Shown here one piece after another: positions 8,268 to 17,296 of a stretch of DNA of 64,000 nt. The stretch comes from Bacteroidia bacterium (lineage in GTDB: Bacteria > Bacteroidota > Bacteroidia > Bacteroidales > Azobacteroidaceae), in assembly GCA_026000155.1 (NCBI GenBank), contig BNYG01000005.1, positions 1-64,000 on the forward strand, read 5' to 3'. How positions within the stretch are numbered: position 1 is the stretch's first letter; the number at the start of each line of letters is the position of its first letter. The notes below the pieces were generated by a model. The model saw only the letters and a program-made list of their open reading frames with translations, was not told the origin of the DNA and did not search any database. The translations under genes and the position numbers were made by a program.

Positions 8268-9509
8268 TCATTTTAAAGTATACAATACACTATTTTCTTT
8301 TAGTAATAAAGCATAATCGATGCCCTCAAATTCTTTATGGACAACCGCCACAACCACCGCATCAAATTTTTCTTCCGGCAACTGCGTCACAATATCCAAT
8401 CCGTATTCCTGTTGCACTTCTTTCGGATTCGCCCAAGGATCGTAAATGGCAATCTTAGTGTCATATTCCTTCAGCGAACGGATTACCTCCACCACTTTGG
8501 TATTCCGGACATCCGGGCAATTTTCCTTAAACGTAATTCCCATCACCAGAATATCGGAATTTTTCACCGGAATGCCCTTCAATATCATTTTCTTGACGAC
8601 TTGAGAACCGACATATTCGCCCATACTGTCGTTCAACCGTCTTCCGGCAAGAATAATTTCGGGAAAATAGCCGCTATCTTGCGCTTTCTGAGCCAGATAA
8701 TAAGGATCCACTCCAATGCAATGCCCTCCAACCAAACCCGGCCGAAAGCGCAGGAAATTCCATTTCGTTCCGGCAGCTTCCAAAACGGCATGCGTATCAA
8801 TATCCATCCGGTCGAACATCTTTTTTAATTCATTGACAAAGGCAATATTAATATCGCGCTGGCAATTTTCGATGATCTTCGCCGCTTCCGCCACCTTAAT
8901 TGCCGGCGCCAAATGCGTTCCGGCAATAATCACCGAACGGTAAAGTTCATCTATTTGCCGCCCAATTTCCGGTGTAGAACCGGATGTCACTTTCTTGATT
9001 TTTTCAATCGTATGCTCTTTATCTCCCGGATTAATCCGTTCCGGAGAATAGCCGGCAAAGAAATCCCGGTTGAATTTTAATCCGGAAACAGCTTCCACCA
9101 CCGGAATGCAATCTTCTTCCGTAGCTCCCGGATAAACCGTTGATTCATAAATGACAATATCTCCTTTGGAAATAACCTTGCCAATGGTTTCGCTGGCTTT
9201 TTTCAAAGGAGTCAAATCCGGACGATTGTGCTTATCGGCTGGCGTAGGAACCGTAACGACATATACATTACAGTCTTTGATATCTTCGATAATATCGGTG
9301 CAATACAAGCCCCCAAACCCCCTCAAGGGGGCTTTAGAGAGTACGGCTTTTAAATCTTCGTCGGATACTTCCAAAGTATGGTCGTGGCCGGACATCAGTT
9401 CATCTACCCGTTTTTTATTTATATCAAAACCGATTACCGGATATTTTGTCGCAAATAATCGCGCCAAAGGCAAACCTACATATCCCAATCCTATAACTGC
9501 AATTTTCAT
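8268..9509 (-). CDS. UDP-sugar 6-dehydrogenase of the WbpA/TviB/WecC type
   Basis: This 413-residue NAD-dependent nucleotide-sugar dehydrogenase has the Rossmann motif GLGYVGLP (8-15), a central helix region (KVAEAAKIIENCQRD) and catalytic Cys264 in GGHCIGVDPYY. It should oxidise a UDP-N-acetylhexosamine or related sugar to the uronic acid for capsule or O-glycan assembly. Residues about 58-66 (SKAPLRGFG) are encoded by a small palindromic repeat at 9307-9341. They sit between a normal helix and the conserved GLYCTD segment, so they look like an in-frame insertion. The preceding genes in the transcription direction are the AbiEii-like pair. Confidence 0.9.
   Translation of the reverse strand: MKIAVIGLGYVGLPLARLFATKYPVIGFDINKKRVDELMSGHDHTLEVSDEDLKAVLSKAPLRGFGGLYCTDIIEDIKDCNVYVVTVPTPADKHNRPDLTPLKKASETIGKVISKGDIVIYESTVYPGATEEDCIPVVEAVSGLKFNRDFFAGYSPERINPGDKEHTIEKIKKVTSGSTPEIGRQIDELYRSVIIAGTHLAPAIKVAEAAKIIENCQRDINIAFVNELKKMFDRMDIDTHAVLEAAGTKWNFLRFRPGLVGGHCIGVDPYYLAQKAQDSGYFPEIILAGRRLNDSMGEYVGSQVVKKMILKGIPVKNSDILVMGITFKENCPDVRNTKVVEVIRSLKEYDTKIAIYDPWANPKEVQQEYGLDIVTQLPEEKFDAVVVAVVHKEFEGIDYALLLKENSVLYTLK
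9307..9341. repeat. Palindromic repeat inside the dehydrogenase gene
   Basis: AAGCCCCC and GGGGGCTT form the arms around a C/G-rich centre (aaaccccctcaa), followed by TAGAGAG. It encodes APLRGFG in frame. Confidence 0.7.
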
Positions 9510-9521
9510 ATCTCTAATTCT

Positions 9522-10172
9522 CTAAAGTAGAATATTCCGCTTTTCATATTCCTGCAATTCTTTCTTTAATTTTTGTTTCACGGACGAAAACGTTAATTGC
9601 TTTTCCCTAATCAATTGAACATTTTCCCATGTTTCCGGCAATATATCATTGAAATATACCAAACTCTTTTTCACATGGTAAAGGTCTTGTTGCGTATATT
9701 TTTTCTTATAAAAAGCGAAGAGCTGCTCCAACGAAAATATATCAAGCAAAAAATAAACATCAATAAAATCTTTTATTCTGCTTCCATTTCCGGTTATAGC
9801 ATTTAATTTCATTGCAGCAATATCGGACAAGGCAAGCATTCTAATATTTTCTTCTTCAATCCTATCCTCTACATAAGCATAACCATGCTTAATCAAATCT
9901 ACCTTTATATCTGAAACGACACAATTTATAGCATTTTTGGATGAAGATAACAATAAAAATGCTGCTCCAAATCTCTTTTCAAGTTCTTCAACCAATTTTT
10001 TTTCATCAAAATCGAATAGTGTAAAAAGATCAATATCTATAGATGAGCGATGTCCCAATTGCAAAGCCAAAGCGGTACCTCCCACTAATGCAAATTCCTT
10101 GAGTAAAGAAATTTGTTGTAATTGTTCTAAAAGTTCCAAAAGTTTGGGCGAGACTGTTTGTTTCTGTAACAT
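9522..10172 (-). CDS. AbiEii/AbiGii-type nucleotidyltransferase toxin
   Basis: This 216-residue protein has the nucleotidyltransferase signature LVGGTALALQLGHRSSIDIDLF (29-50), with the GG pair and the DxD metal ligands at 46-48, as in the AbiEii toxin family. Toxins of this family act with a separately encoded antitoxin; the overlapping upstream ORF fits that place. The pair sits between fucose synthesis and the UDP-sugar dehydrogenase on the same strand, so it looks inserted into the glycan locus. Confidence 0.82.
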   Translation of the reverse strand: MLQKQTVSPKLLELLEQLQQISLLKEFALVGGTALALQLGHRSSIDIDLFTLFDFDEKKLVEELEKRFGAAFLLLSSSKNAINCVVSDIKVDLIKHGYAYVEDRIEEENIRMLALSDIAAMKLNAITGNGSRIKDFIDVYFLLDIFSLEQLFAFYKKKYTQQDLYHVKKSLVYFNDILPETWENVQLIREKQLTFSSVKQKLKKELQEYEKRNILL

Positions 10173-10432
10173 TTGAATTTACTTTTAGGTATTTGAAATA
10201 TTACACTTAAATAATTAAGTGTTTTATCATCTAAATAAGGAAGGTGTACAATTTCTTTTCGAACAATATCCTGACCATAGTACCTGAATAATTCTTTCCA
10301 ATCCGCATCTGTACCTCTACTACATACCCTTTCGATCATAAAACGTTTATTCGTCTCAAAATCGAAATCTTGCTTTTTTACATCCCAAAACAAATAGGGC
10401 GAAAAATCCGGTATTTTTTTAATCTCTAACAT
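10127..10432 (-). CDS. Putative antitoxin partner of the AbiEii-like protein
   Basis: This protein of about 101 residues starts MLEIKKIPDFSPYLFWDV and contains no domain I can name with certainty. Its FSPYLFWD start, basic C-terminus and 46-base overlap with the nucleotidyltransferase gene match the small partners commonly found next to such toxins. I chose the ATG at 10432. A longer frame to 10462 would begin upstream of the -7 box at 10440-10447 and run into a repeat. The role as antitoxin is inferred from position only. Confidence 0.65.
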   Translation of the reverse strand: MLEIKKIPDFSPYLFWDVKKQDFDFETNKRFMIERVCSRGTDADWKELFRYYGQDIVRKEIVHLPYLDDKTLNYLSVIFQIPKSKFKCYRNKQSRPNFWNF

Positions 10433-10439
10433 GGTTTTG

Positions 10440-10447
10440 CAAAGATA
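10440..10447 (-). promoter_or_regulatory. Bacteroidota -7 box TATCTTTG, nearly leaderless start
   Basis: The box ends seven bases before the ATG at 10432, so transcription would begin at or within a few bases of the start codon. Bases 10448-10456 are A-rich and then a palindromic repeat begins, so any -33 element would lie in the repeat. Confidence 0.6.
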
Positions 10448-10455
10448 CAAAAAAA

Positions 10456-10546
10456 ATGGCACGTGGATGACGCGGATTGGGCGGATTTACGCGGATAATA
10501 ATAAAATCCGTTTTAATCCGCCCAATCCGCGTCATCCACGTGCCAT
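10456..10546. repeat. Palindromic repeat, family C (ATGGCACGTGGATGACGCGG), full copy
   Basis: Near-perfect arms of about 36 bases begin ATGGCACGTGGATGACGCGG and end with its complement, around an AT-rich centre. Other members lie at 17252-17296 (half) and 32492-32597 (full). Confidence 0.9.
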
Positions 10547-10559
10547 TAAATCGAATATT

Positions 10560-11711
10560 TTACTCGAAGTAATTCAGGATACGATACCCGCCATCGCGTA
10601 AATAGGCTTCTTTTTTCATGGCTTTGACATCACTCGCCATCATGTCTTCTATCAGCGTATCCAGAGTGTATTTGGGTTCCCATCCTAATTTCGTCCGGGA
10701 CTTGGTAGCGTCGCCAATCAGCAGTTCCACTTCGGTTGGACGGAAATATTCCGGATCCACTTTCACTACTTTTTCCCCGATCCGCTTTTGAATAGCTTCC
10801 AAATACGATTCTCCGATTTTTTGTACGAACAGATCTTTATCAATAGCGATAATTTCTCCGGTTTCGTTTGCACCTTCTCCGCGGAAATCGACGATTATCC
10901 CAATTTCCTTGAATGCCTTGGTAATAAAATCGCGGATGGTAGTCGTTACGCCTGTCGCAATCACATAATCTTCCGCTGTATCCTGTTGCAAAATCAAATA
11001 CATGGCTTTGATGTAATCCTTGGCATGTCCCCAGTCGCGTTTGCTCGACAGATTACCCATATACACCGCCTCCTGGATGCCTAAGGCAATACGCGACAAC
11101 GCCCGGGTCACTTTCCGGGTAACAAAAGTTTCTCCCCGCAAAGGCGATTCGTGATTGAATAAGATACCGTTGCAGGCAAACATATTGTAGGCTTCGCGGT
11201 AATTGACCGTAATCCAATAGGCATACAATTTGGCTACTGCATACGGACTCCGCGGATAAAACGGTGTGGTTTCTTTTTGCGGAACTTCCTGCACCAATCC
11301 GTATAATTCGGAAGTGGATGCCTGGTAAATCCTTGTTTTGGGAGCCAAACCCAACAAGCGAACGGCTTCCAACACACGCAAAGTGCCCAATCCATCGGTA
11401 TTGGCCGTATATTCCGGCGTATCAAAACTCACTTTTACATGGCTTTGCGCCGCCAGATTATAAATCTCATCCGGTTGCACTTCGCCGATAATGCGGGTCA
11501 GATTGAGCGAATCGGTCATGTCGCCATAATGCAAAATCAGGTTCCGGTTATCCAAATGAGGATCCTGATACAAATGATCAATCCGGTCGGTGTTAAACAT
11601 AGAAGCCCGCCGCTTAATACCATGCACCGTATAGCCTTTTTTGATTAAAAACTCCGATAAATACGCTCCATCCTGTCCGGTGATACCGGTAATTAATGCT
11701 GTTTTTCCCAT
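10560..11711 (-). CDS. gmd: GDP-mannose 4,6-dehydratase
   Basis: The 383-residue protein has the Rossmann motif [10 protein letters not shown] (9-18). The active-site pieces STSELYG and [12 protein letters not shown] are diagnostic of Gmd. It converts GDP-mannose to GDP-4-keto-6-deoxymannose, the first step to GDP-L-fucose. The fcl gene lies two bases upstream in the same operon and supplies the second step. GDP-fucose here would feed capsule or glycoprotein synthesis. Length is normal for the family. Confidence 0.97.
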   Translation of the reverse strand: MGKTALITGITGQDGAYLSEFLIKKGYTVHGIKRRASMFNTDRIDHLYQDPHLDNRNLILHYGDMTDSLNLTRIIGEVQPDEIYNLAAQSHVKVSFDTPEYTANTDGLGTLRVLEAVRLLGLAPKTRIYQASTSELYGLVQEVPQKETTPFYPRSPYAVAKLYAYWITVNYREAYNMFACNGILFNHESPLRGETFVTRKVTRALSRIALGIQEAVYMGNLSSKRDWGHAKDYIKAMYLILQQDTAEDYVIATGVTTTIRDFITKAFKEIGIIVDFRGEGANETGEIIAIDKDLFVQKIGESYLEAIQKRIGEKVVKVDPEYFRPTEVELLIGDATKSRTKLGWEPKYTLDTLIEDMMASDVKAMKKEAYLRDGGYRILNYFE

Positions 11712-11713
11712 AA

Positions 11714-12784
11714 TTATTTATTCAAATACCAATTATATAATTTCGCTACTCCTTCTTCTATCTCTATTTGATGATGCCATCCTAATTGATGCAATTTGGA
11801 CGGATCGGTCAATTTGCGCATCGTGCCGTCGGGTTTACCTGCGTTAAAATCAAATGTTCCTTCATATCCTACTTCTTTGGCTATGATTTCCGCCAATTGA
11901 CGGATGGAAATTTCTTTGCCTGTACCGATATTGATGTGTGTATTCCGGATTTCTTTTCCTTCCGGTTTCAAATCCTTGAAATCTACTTTTTCCATGACAT
12001 AAATGCAGGCATCTGCCATTTCTTCACTCCAAAGGAATTCACGCATCGGTTTACCGGTTCCCCAAATTTCTACGCTTCCCTTTTGGATACCGTATTTATC
12101 CAATTTTTCCAAAATGGCTTCCTGGGAATCATTTCCGGAAACGCCTTCCACCGGCAATTTATTAAAATCTGCACGAATGGCCTCCCAATCCTCGTTCATC
12201 AAACTCTTGGCCAAATACACTTTACGCAACAAAGCGGGCAAAACATGCGATTTCTCCAAATCGAAATTATCGTTGGGACCATACAAATTCGTCGGCATCA
12301 CCGCAATAAAATTCGTTCCGTATTGCAAGTTGTAACTTTCGCACATCTTGATTCCGGCAATCTTAGCCATGGCGTAGGGTTCGTTGGTATATTCCAACGG
12401 AGAAGTCAACAGGCAATCTTCCGGCATGGGCTGAGGCGCTTCTCCCGGATAAATGCAGGTAGAACCCAAAAACAACAATTTTTTCACACCGTTGGTGTAA
12501 GCGGCATGAATCACATTGTTTTGTATCTGTAAATTTTCGTATATGAACTGTCCGCGATAGGTACTATTGGCCACGATTCCGCCGACTTTAGCAGCTGCCA
12601 GAAAAACATATTCCGGTTTTTCCTGTTCAAAAAAATCAAAAACCGCTTGTTGATTCATCAAGTCCAATTCTTTCCTCGTTCGCAACAAAAGATGGGTATA
12701 ACCCTTACTACGTAAATTTTTCACAATAGCCGAACCTACCAAGCCATTATGACCGGCTACAAAAATTTTAGCATTTTTTTCCAT
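11714..12784 (-). CDS. fcl: GDP-L-fucose synthase
   Basis: This 356-residue epimerase/reductase has [11 protein letters not shown] at the N-terminus, the conserved [17 protein letters not shown] segment and the catalytic YAMAKIAG (Tyr-x3-Lys). It converts GDP-4-keto-6-deoxymannose to GDP-L-fucose with NADPH. It is transcribed directly before gmd. The extra 30-odd residues in the middle compared with enterobacterial Fcl (about 320) are common in Bacteroidota. Confidence 0.96.
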   Translation of the reverse strand: MEKNAKIFVAGHNGLVGSAIVKNLRSKGYTHLLLRTRKELDLMNQQAVFDFFEQEKPEYVFLAAAKVGGIVANSTYRGQFIYENLQIQNNVIHAAYTNGVKKLLFLGSTCIYPGEAPQPMPEDCLLTSPLEYTNEPYAMAKIAGIKMCESYNLQYGTNFIAVMPTNLYGPNDNFDLEKSHVLPALLRKVYLAKSLMNEDWEAIRADFNKLPVEGVSGNDSQEAILEKLDKYGIQKGSVEIWGTGKPMREFLWSEEMADACIYVMEKVDFKDLKPEGKEIRNTHINIGTGKEISIRQLAEIIAKEVGYEGTFDFNAGKPDGTMRKLTDPSKLHQLGWHHQIEIEEGVAKLYNWYLNK

Positions 12785-12808
12785 TACGTAAACTATTTTC
12801 TTTATCTT

Positions 12809-14212
12809 TCACCCGGCATTTTTCTTCACATCGTTTCCAAAAATGGTCAGCCAGATAATTTTCAGATCTTTCACAAAACTCCAGTTTTCGATATAATCCA
12901 TATCGTATTTCACCCGTTTCTCCATTTTCCACAATTCGTCGGTTTCACCTCGCAAACCACTCACTTGCGCCCAACCGGTAATGCCGGGTTTGACATAATG
13001 CCGGACCATATATTGTTTGATTAACTCCGAATATTGTTCCGTATGTTTCAGCATGTGCGGCCGGGGACCTACTATCGACATGTGTCCGCAGAGGACATTG
13101 AAAAACTGCGGCAATTCATCAATATTCCATTTGCGCATAAAATGTCCAAAAGGGGTAATTCGTGTATCATTGGGAGTCGCTTGTTGTTCATCGCAATGGT
13201 CATTGACGCACATACTCCGGAATTTATAACATTGAAAAGATTGATTGTTCAATCCGGTTCGTTCCTGAACGAAAAAGACCGGTCCCTTCGATGTGCTTTT
13301 GATAATAAGCACAATAATAGGAAAAATATTCCAACAAAACAACAAAATAACTGTTGAAGAAAAAGCAATATCAAAAGCCCTTTTCCCCAAACGGTTGGCT
13401 AAATCATCCAACGGAATGCGTTGCGGATTAAGGATATAAAAATCACCAATCGATTCAATGTCACTATTTTTCCGTAACCAACGCTGATTTTCGGCAACCA
13501 AATACAGGCGCACACCGGAATGATTACAAACAATCAAATGGTCGTAAGTGTTGGTTTTATTCTGAAAAAAGGAAAAGACGGAAAAAACCACCTCTATGTT
13601 ATTATCTTTGATAACTTGTTCCAATTGAGAAGTATTGCCCAAAATATAAAGACGATCTTCCTCCGGTATTTCGTTGATATCCCGCGCATCATATTTCACA
13701 TAACCAATAAACTTATAGCCTAACATGGGGTCTTTTTCGAACATCTGCCTCAACAGGACAGAAGTATCATTATAACCGATAATCAGTATGTTTTTCGTGT
13801 GCCATCCCCGGTTGCGGCGGAGTCGCAAGATAGTATAAATAATCCAATACGTACCCAGTTCTAAAATCAAAAAAAGGACAATATAAGACACTATAAAGGT
13901 CCGGGCTATATTGCCTTTCATAAAAATAAAAGTCAAAACCATCAAAATGAGGGCAAACCATCCCACCCGTTTACATATTCGAAGAAACCGGTGCTGGTAA
14001 GAATCCCGCAGATAAAGGTTATTTTTTGAAAAAACAAAATAGGTAATCACCCAGGCCAAATTGGCTTGAAGCATATAAAACCGGGTACCGTATCCATTGC
14101 CTTGAATGCTTCCCCAATTAAAATAATAGGCAGTCACAATAGACAGGTTCAATAAGAACAAATCTATAATAATATAAACGAGCAGTAAACTATTTTCTTT
14201 TGAGTTTATCAT
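12809..14212 (-). CDS. Undecaprenyl-phosphate glycosyl-1-phosphate transferase (WbaP/WcaJ type)
   Basis: The 467-residue protein has four N-terminal membrane helices (within about 8-135), a cytoplasmic CoA-binding-like domain (ILIIGYNDTSVLL near 145) and a fifth helix near 285-310. The C-terminal sugar transferase domain carries KFRSM, NIDELPQFFNVLCGHMSIVGPRPHML and KPGITGWAQVSGLRGE. It should start lipid-linked glycan assembly by moving hexose-1-phosphate to undecaprenyl phosphate. It is the first gene of the glycan string. Finding both this large form and the small PglC-like form in one locus suggests two separate lipid-linked glycans or alternative primers. Confidence 0.93.
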   Translation of the reverse strand: MINSKENSLLLVYIIIDLFLLNLSIVTAYYFNWGSIQGNGYGTRFYMLQANLAWVITYFVFSKNNLYLRDSYQHRFLRICKRVGWFALILMVLTFIFMKGNIARTFIVSYIVLFLILELGTYWIIYTILRLRRNRGWHTKNILIIGYNDTSVLLRQMFEKDPMLGYKFIGYVKYDARDINEIPEEDRLYILGNTSQLEQVIKDNNIEVVFSVFSFFQNKTNTYDHLIVCNHSGVRLYLVAENQRWLRKNSDIESIGDFYILNPQRIPLDDLANRLGKRAFDIAFSSTVILLFCWNIFPIIVLIIKSTSKGPVFFVQERTGLNNQSFQCYKFRSMCVNDHCDEQQATPNDTRITPFGHFMRKWNIDELPQFFNVLCGHMSIVGPRPHMLKHTEQYSELIKQYMVRHYVKPGITGWAQVSGLRGETDELWKMEKRVKYDMDYIENWSFVKDLKIIWLTIFGNDVKKNAG

Positions 14213-14358
14213 TTAATAATACCGGTACTTTCATTATAACAAATAAGACACATATAATGTTTCCGGTACAAATATCGTACCAGAAAGCCGTATAATTATC
14301 TTTCCTTTAACAACGAAACGGTTGGTATTTTTGCTATCTTCTTCTAAGCGCTTGCTTG

Positions 14359-17109
14359 TTAATTTTTTACAGTGAGCATTTTATATTTAGTAACAAAACT
14401 GAATTCTCCGGAAGCATCCGGCGCCAGTTCGAAAGAGAGGACTTTTTCTTGTCCCGGATCCAATTCGTAATGATGCACTTCATCGGTTTGAACGCCATTG
14501 ATAAACAAATGAACTTTTCCTATATCGGTGATATTCCCTTTGTTCACTATTTTTACGGTTGCTGTCCGGATGTTTTTTACCAGATTTTCTTCCACACCCA
14601 GATAAGCTATTTCAAAATCGGCGGCAAATGCCTTGATATAATTAACGGTTGTACTTACGCCATCCGCTGCTGTTTCAAAACCTACGCTGTCTTTGATTCT
14701 GTCGTTGGCTTTGTACGAAGGACTTTTGCCTCCTACCATGATTTTGAAATCGCCCGGTTCGACTACCCGGTCCATTTTATCGTTCAACAGAGAAATGTCG
14801 TAAGGAGTGAGTGTGAAACTGACTTCTTTCGTTTCGCCCGGTTTTAAGGAAACACGTGCAAAATCTTTCAGTTCCATGACACGGGTTTTCACCGAAGCAT
14901 ACATATCGGTTACGTACAATTGAGCCACTTCATCGCCTGCTGTCTTGCCGGTATTCGTTACTTTGGCTCTTACGCTGATATTTCCATTGGCATTCACCTG
15001 GGCGGATAAACCGGAATATTCAAACTGCGTATAACTTAATCCGTAACCGAAACGGTACAAGGGATAAAATTCCAAATCGCTGTATTCATATCTTCTGCCC
15101 GAAGTTTTAAAATTGTAATACAAAGGCACTTGTCCCACATGTTGCGGGAAAGTCACCGGCAAGCGACCGGCAGGATTGTAGTCGCCAAAAAGGACATCCG
15201 CCGTAGCATAGCCGCCTTCTTGTCCCGGCAACCAGTTGACTACAATACCGGCTGTTTTCTCGGCAGCATACGACAAGTCGTAAGCGCGACCGGACTGCAA
15301 CACCAGAATAACCGGCTTGCCGGTGGCGCAAACGGCTTCCAGCATTTCCTGTTGATGACCTTGCAAAATGAGCGTTGCCAAATCGTGGTTTTCACCGGAA
15401 GTATTGGTGATTCCTCTACCGCCTTCACTCGTAGAACAGTCCCCTAAAACCATGACTACTACCTCGGATTTTTTCACGGCTTCCAATACTTTGGGCAAAT
15501 CGTAAGTGGTCTTATCGAAGAAATCGCAGCCTTTTTCGTACCAGACTTTTGTATTTTTGTCAACCGCTGCCTTGATACCGGTCAATACGGATTTTAACTG
15601 CCCGGGTTGCAATTTCGGGGTATAATCGCCCGGTTGCAAATTGTCGGCTCCCGGACCGATAACAGCTATATTCGCAATGGATTTATTCAACGGCAGAATA
15701 TTGTCTTTGTTTTTCAATAATACGATGGATTCGCGGGCAACCTGCCGTGCCAATTCGCGATGCTCCGGACTGTTCCAACCCGGATAAATGGTATTCCAAT
15801 CCAAGGGTTTGGAAGGATTGTGTTCAAAAAGTCCGTTGCCGAACATCATGCGCAACATGCTGGCGCAAACCCGGTCCAGGTTTTTCATATCAATCCGTCC
15901 GTCTTTGGCGGCTTCAATTACCGAGGCGTCTTTATAGACATCCCCGCAATTGGTAGCGATACCGGCTGCTAATGCCTGATTGGCCGCTTCTACATAATCT
16001 TTAGCGGTGTAATGTTTCCGAGCAGTAAGATTGCCGAGGGCGCCGCAATCACTGACGATAAAACCGTTGAAACCCCATTCTTCCCGCAATATCCCTTGCA
16101 ACAATTCTTTGCTTTTGGCAATGGGAACGCCGAGATAATCGGAATAAGCCATCATGACGGATTGGCAATCGTAATTTTTAATCGCGTGGCGGAAAGGCAC
16201 CAAATGCACTTCCCTGATTTCCCGTTCCGAAAGACCGATATCGTGCGAATCACGTCCTCCAAGGGGTGCGCCGTGAATGGCAAAATGCTTCGGTGTGGTA
16301 TATAAACCTTTGGATTGATAACCTTTAATCCAGGCGCCTCCCATTTGGGAAACCAAAACCGGGTCTTCGCCGTAGGATTCTTCCATCCGTCCCCAACGCG
16401 GGTCTTGTGCTACATCCAATACCGGCGACCAAGCCTGTAAGGTGTGAGCAGCCAATGTTTCATCGCCAATAGTAGCAGCGGCTGTTTCAATCAATTTTTT
16501 ATTCCAGGTCGCTCCCATAGCAATCGCTTGAGGGAAAATGGTAGCGCCGCTTCCGTAAGAAAATCCGTGTACCGCTTCCACTTTATTCATTGCCGGAACA
16601 TGCAGGTACGGAATACCGGGAATACCCCAACCTTCGCGCAATAATTCCATTTTATCGGCAGGAGTCATCGCTGCCAATAACAGTTGAATCCGTTCTTCGA
16701 CCGGAAGATTGGCATTCATCCAGGGTTGATCTGTGTTTACGGTAGCTTGCTGTGTTTTCTCCACTTGTAAAACGGTCAATTCGATGAAGGTGAATGATTT
16801 TTTCGTTATTAATTGGACGTGTGCTCCATATTTTGGAGGAAAACTTAATGTGTATTTCTGCTTGTCTCCTGAAACAGTATATTTGACTGCTTCGCCCCAA
16901 TTCATCGGATCGTAGGACACATAAATACTAAGATTATCCTGAATGTCTTTTTTATTCAAGCCGCTTGTTTCAAGGATTAATCCCTTCACATCGCCGGGGT
17001 CTTTCAGGTTCAACACTAAAGGTGCAGTGGTAGATACCACTTTTTGCTGTGCAAACAACGTTGTATTTGCTAAAATAAGAGCGAAGAAAATTAAAAATGC
17101 GTTTTTCAT
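14359..17109 (-). CDS. Exported GH3-family beta-glycosidase
   Basis: The protein has 916 residues from the ATG at 17109, which begins a clear signal peptide (MKNAFLIFFALILANTTLFAQ). A longer frame reaches back across the tRNA and is rejected. After an unusual beta-rich N-terminal segment (about 20-125) come the GH3 N-domain with nucleophile Asp near 353 (FIVSDCGALGN), the C-domain, a fibronectin III-like domain (KPGETKEVSFTLTPYDISLLN) and about 100 extra C-terminal residues. GH3 enzymes remove terminal beta-linked glucose or xylose; the exact substrate is not clear. It is the last gene of the minus-strand hydrolase group. Confidence 0.92.
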   Translation of the reverse strand: MKNAFLIFFALILANTTLFAQQKVVSTTAPLVLNLKDPGDVKGLILETSGLNKKDIQDNLSIYVSYDPMNWGEAVKYTVSGDKQKYTLSFPPKYGAHVQLITKKSFTFIELTVLQVEKTQQATVNTDQPWMNANLPVEERIQLLLAAMTPADKMELLREGWGIPGIPYLHVPAMNKVEAVHGFSYGSGATIFPQAIAMGATWNKKLIETAAATIGDETLAAHTLQAWSPVLDVAQDPRWGRMEESYGEDPVLVSQMGGAWIKGYQSKGLYTTPKHFAIHGAPLGGRDSHDIGLSEREIREVHLVPFRHAIKNYDCQSVMMAYSDYLGVPIAKSKELLQGILREEWGFNGFIVSDCGALGNLTARKHYTAKDYVEAANQALAAGIATNCGDVYKDASVIEAAKDGRIDMKNLDRVCASMLRMMFGNGLFEHNPSKPLDWNTIYPGWNSPEHRELARQVARESIVLLKNKDNILPLNKSIANIAVIGPGADNLQPGDYTPKLQPGQLKSVLTGIKAAVDKNTKVWYEKGCDFFDKTTYDLPKVLEAVKKSEVVVMVLGDCSTSEGGRGITNTSGENHDLATLILQGHQQEMLEAVCATGKPVILVLQSGRAYDLSYAAEKTAGIVVNWLPGQEGGYATADVLFGDYNPAGRLPVTFPQHVGQVPLYYNFKTSGRRYEYSDLEFYPLYRFGYGLSYTQFEYSGLSAQVNANGNISVRAKVTNTGKTAGDEVAQLYVTDMYASVKTRVMELKDFARVSLKPGETKEVSFTLTPYDISLLNDKMDRVVEPGDFKIMVGGKSPSYKANDRIKDSVGFETAADGVSTTVNYIKAFAADFEIAYLGVEENLVKNIRTATVKIVNKGNITDIGKVHLFINGVQTDEVHHYELDPGQEKVLSFELAPDASGEFSFVTKYKMLTVKN

Positions 17110-17142
17110 ATTTATTATTATTTGTTTTTTATTCAAATTTTG

Positions 17143-17150
17143 TATCTTTG
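17143..17150 (+). promoter_or_regulatory. Promoter of tRNA-Gln
   Basis: TATCTTTG is preceded at 17121-17124 by TTTG with 18 bases between, matching the Bacteroidota -33/-7 pattern. The tRNA starts 11 bases after the box. Confidence 0.75.
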
Positions 17151-17161
17151 TGCTCGAAAAT

Positions 17162-17232
17162 TGTCCTGTGGTGTAATGGTAGCACACCAGATTCTGGTTC
17201 TGCTTGTGAGGGTTCGAATCCTTCCAGGACAA
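17162..17232 (+). tRNA. tRNA-Gln (anticodon CTG)
   Basis: The acceptor stem TGTCCTG/CAGGACA is perfect. The D arm is GTGT-AATGGTA-GCAC, the anticodon stem-loop CCAGA-TTCTGGT-TCTGC gives CTG, and the T arm is GAGGG-TTCGAAT-CCTTC. Length is 71 and CCA is not encoded. The 27-43 pair is C-C, a small irregularity. It lies on the plus strand just upstream of the minus-strand GH3 gene. Confidence 0.93.
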
Positions 17233-17251
17233 CTTAACCAATGTGAATCCA

Positions 17252-17296
17252 ATGGCACGCGGATGACGCGGATGGGACGGATTTCCGCGGATTTTA
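17252..17296. repeat. Half copy of palindromic repeat family C
   Basis: ATGGCACGCGGATGACGCGG and the following bases match the left arm of the repeat at 10456-10546. The right arm is missing, replaced by the end of the GH2 gene. Confidence 0.8.

Noticed and set aside
10433..10462. Longer start of the antitoxin-like ORF
   Set aside because: It would start upstream of the predicted -7 box at 10440-10447.
17110..17241. N-terminal extension of the GH3 gene reading across the tRNA on the opposite strand
   Set aside because: The signal peptide begins at 17109; the extension translates tRNA-Gln antisense sequence.
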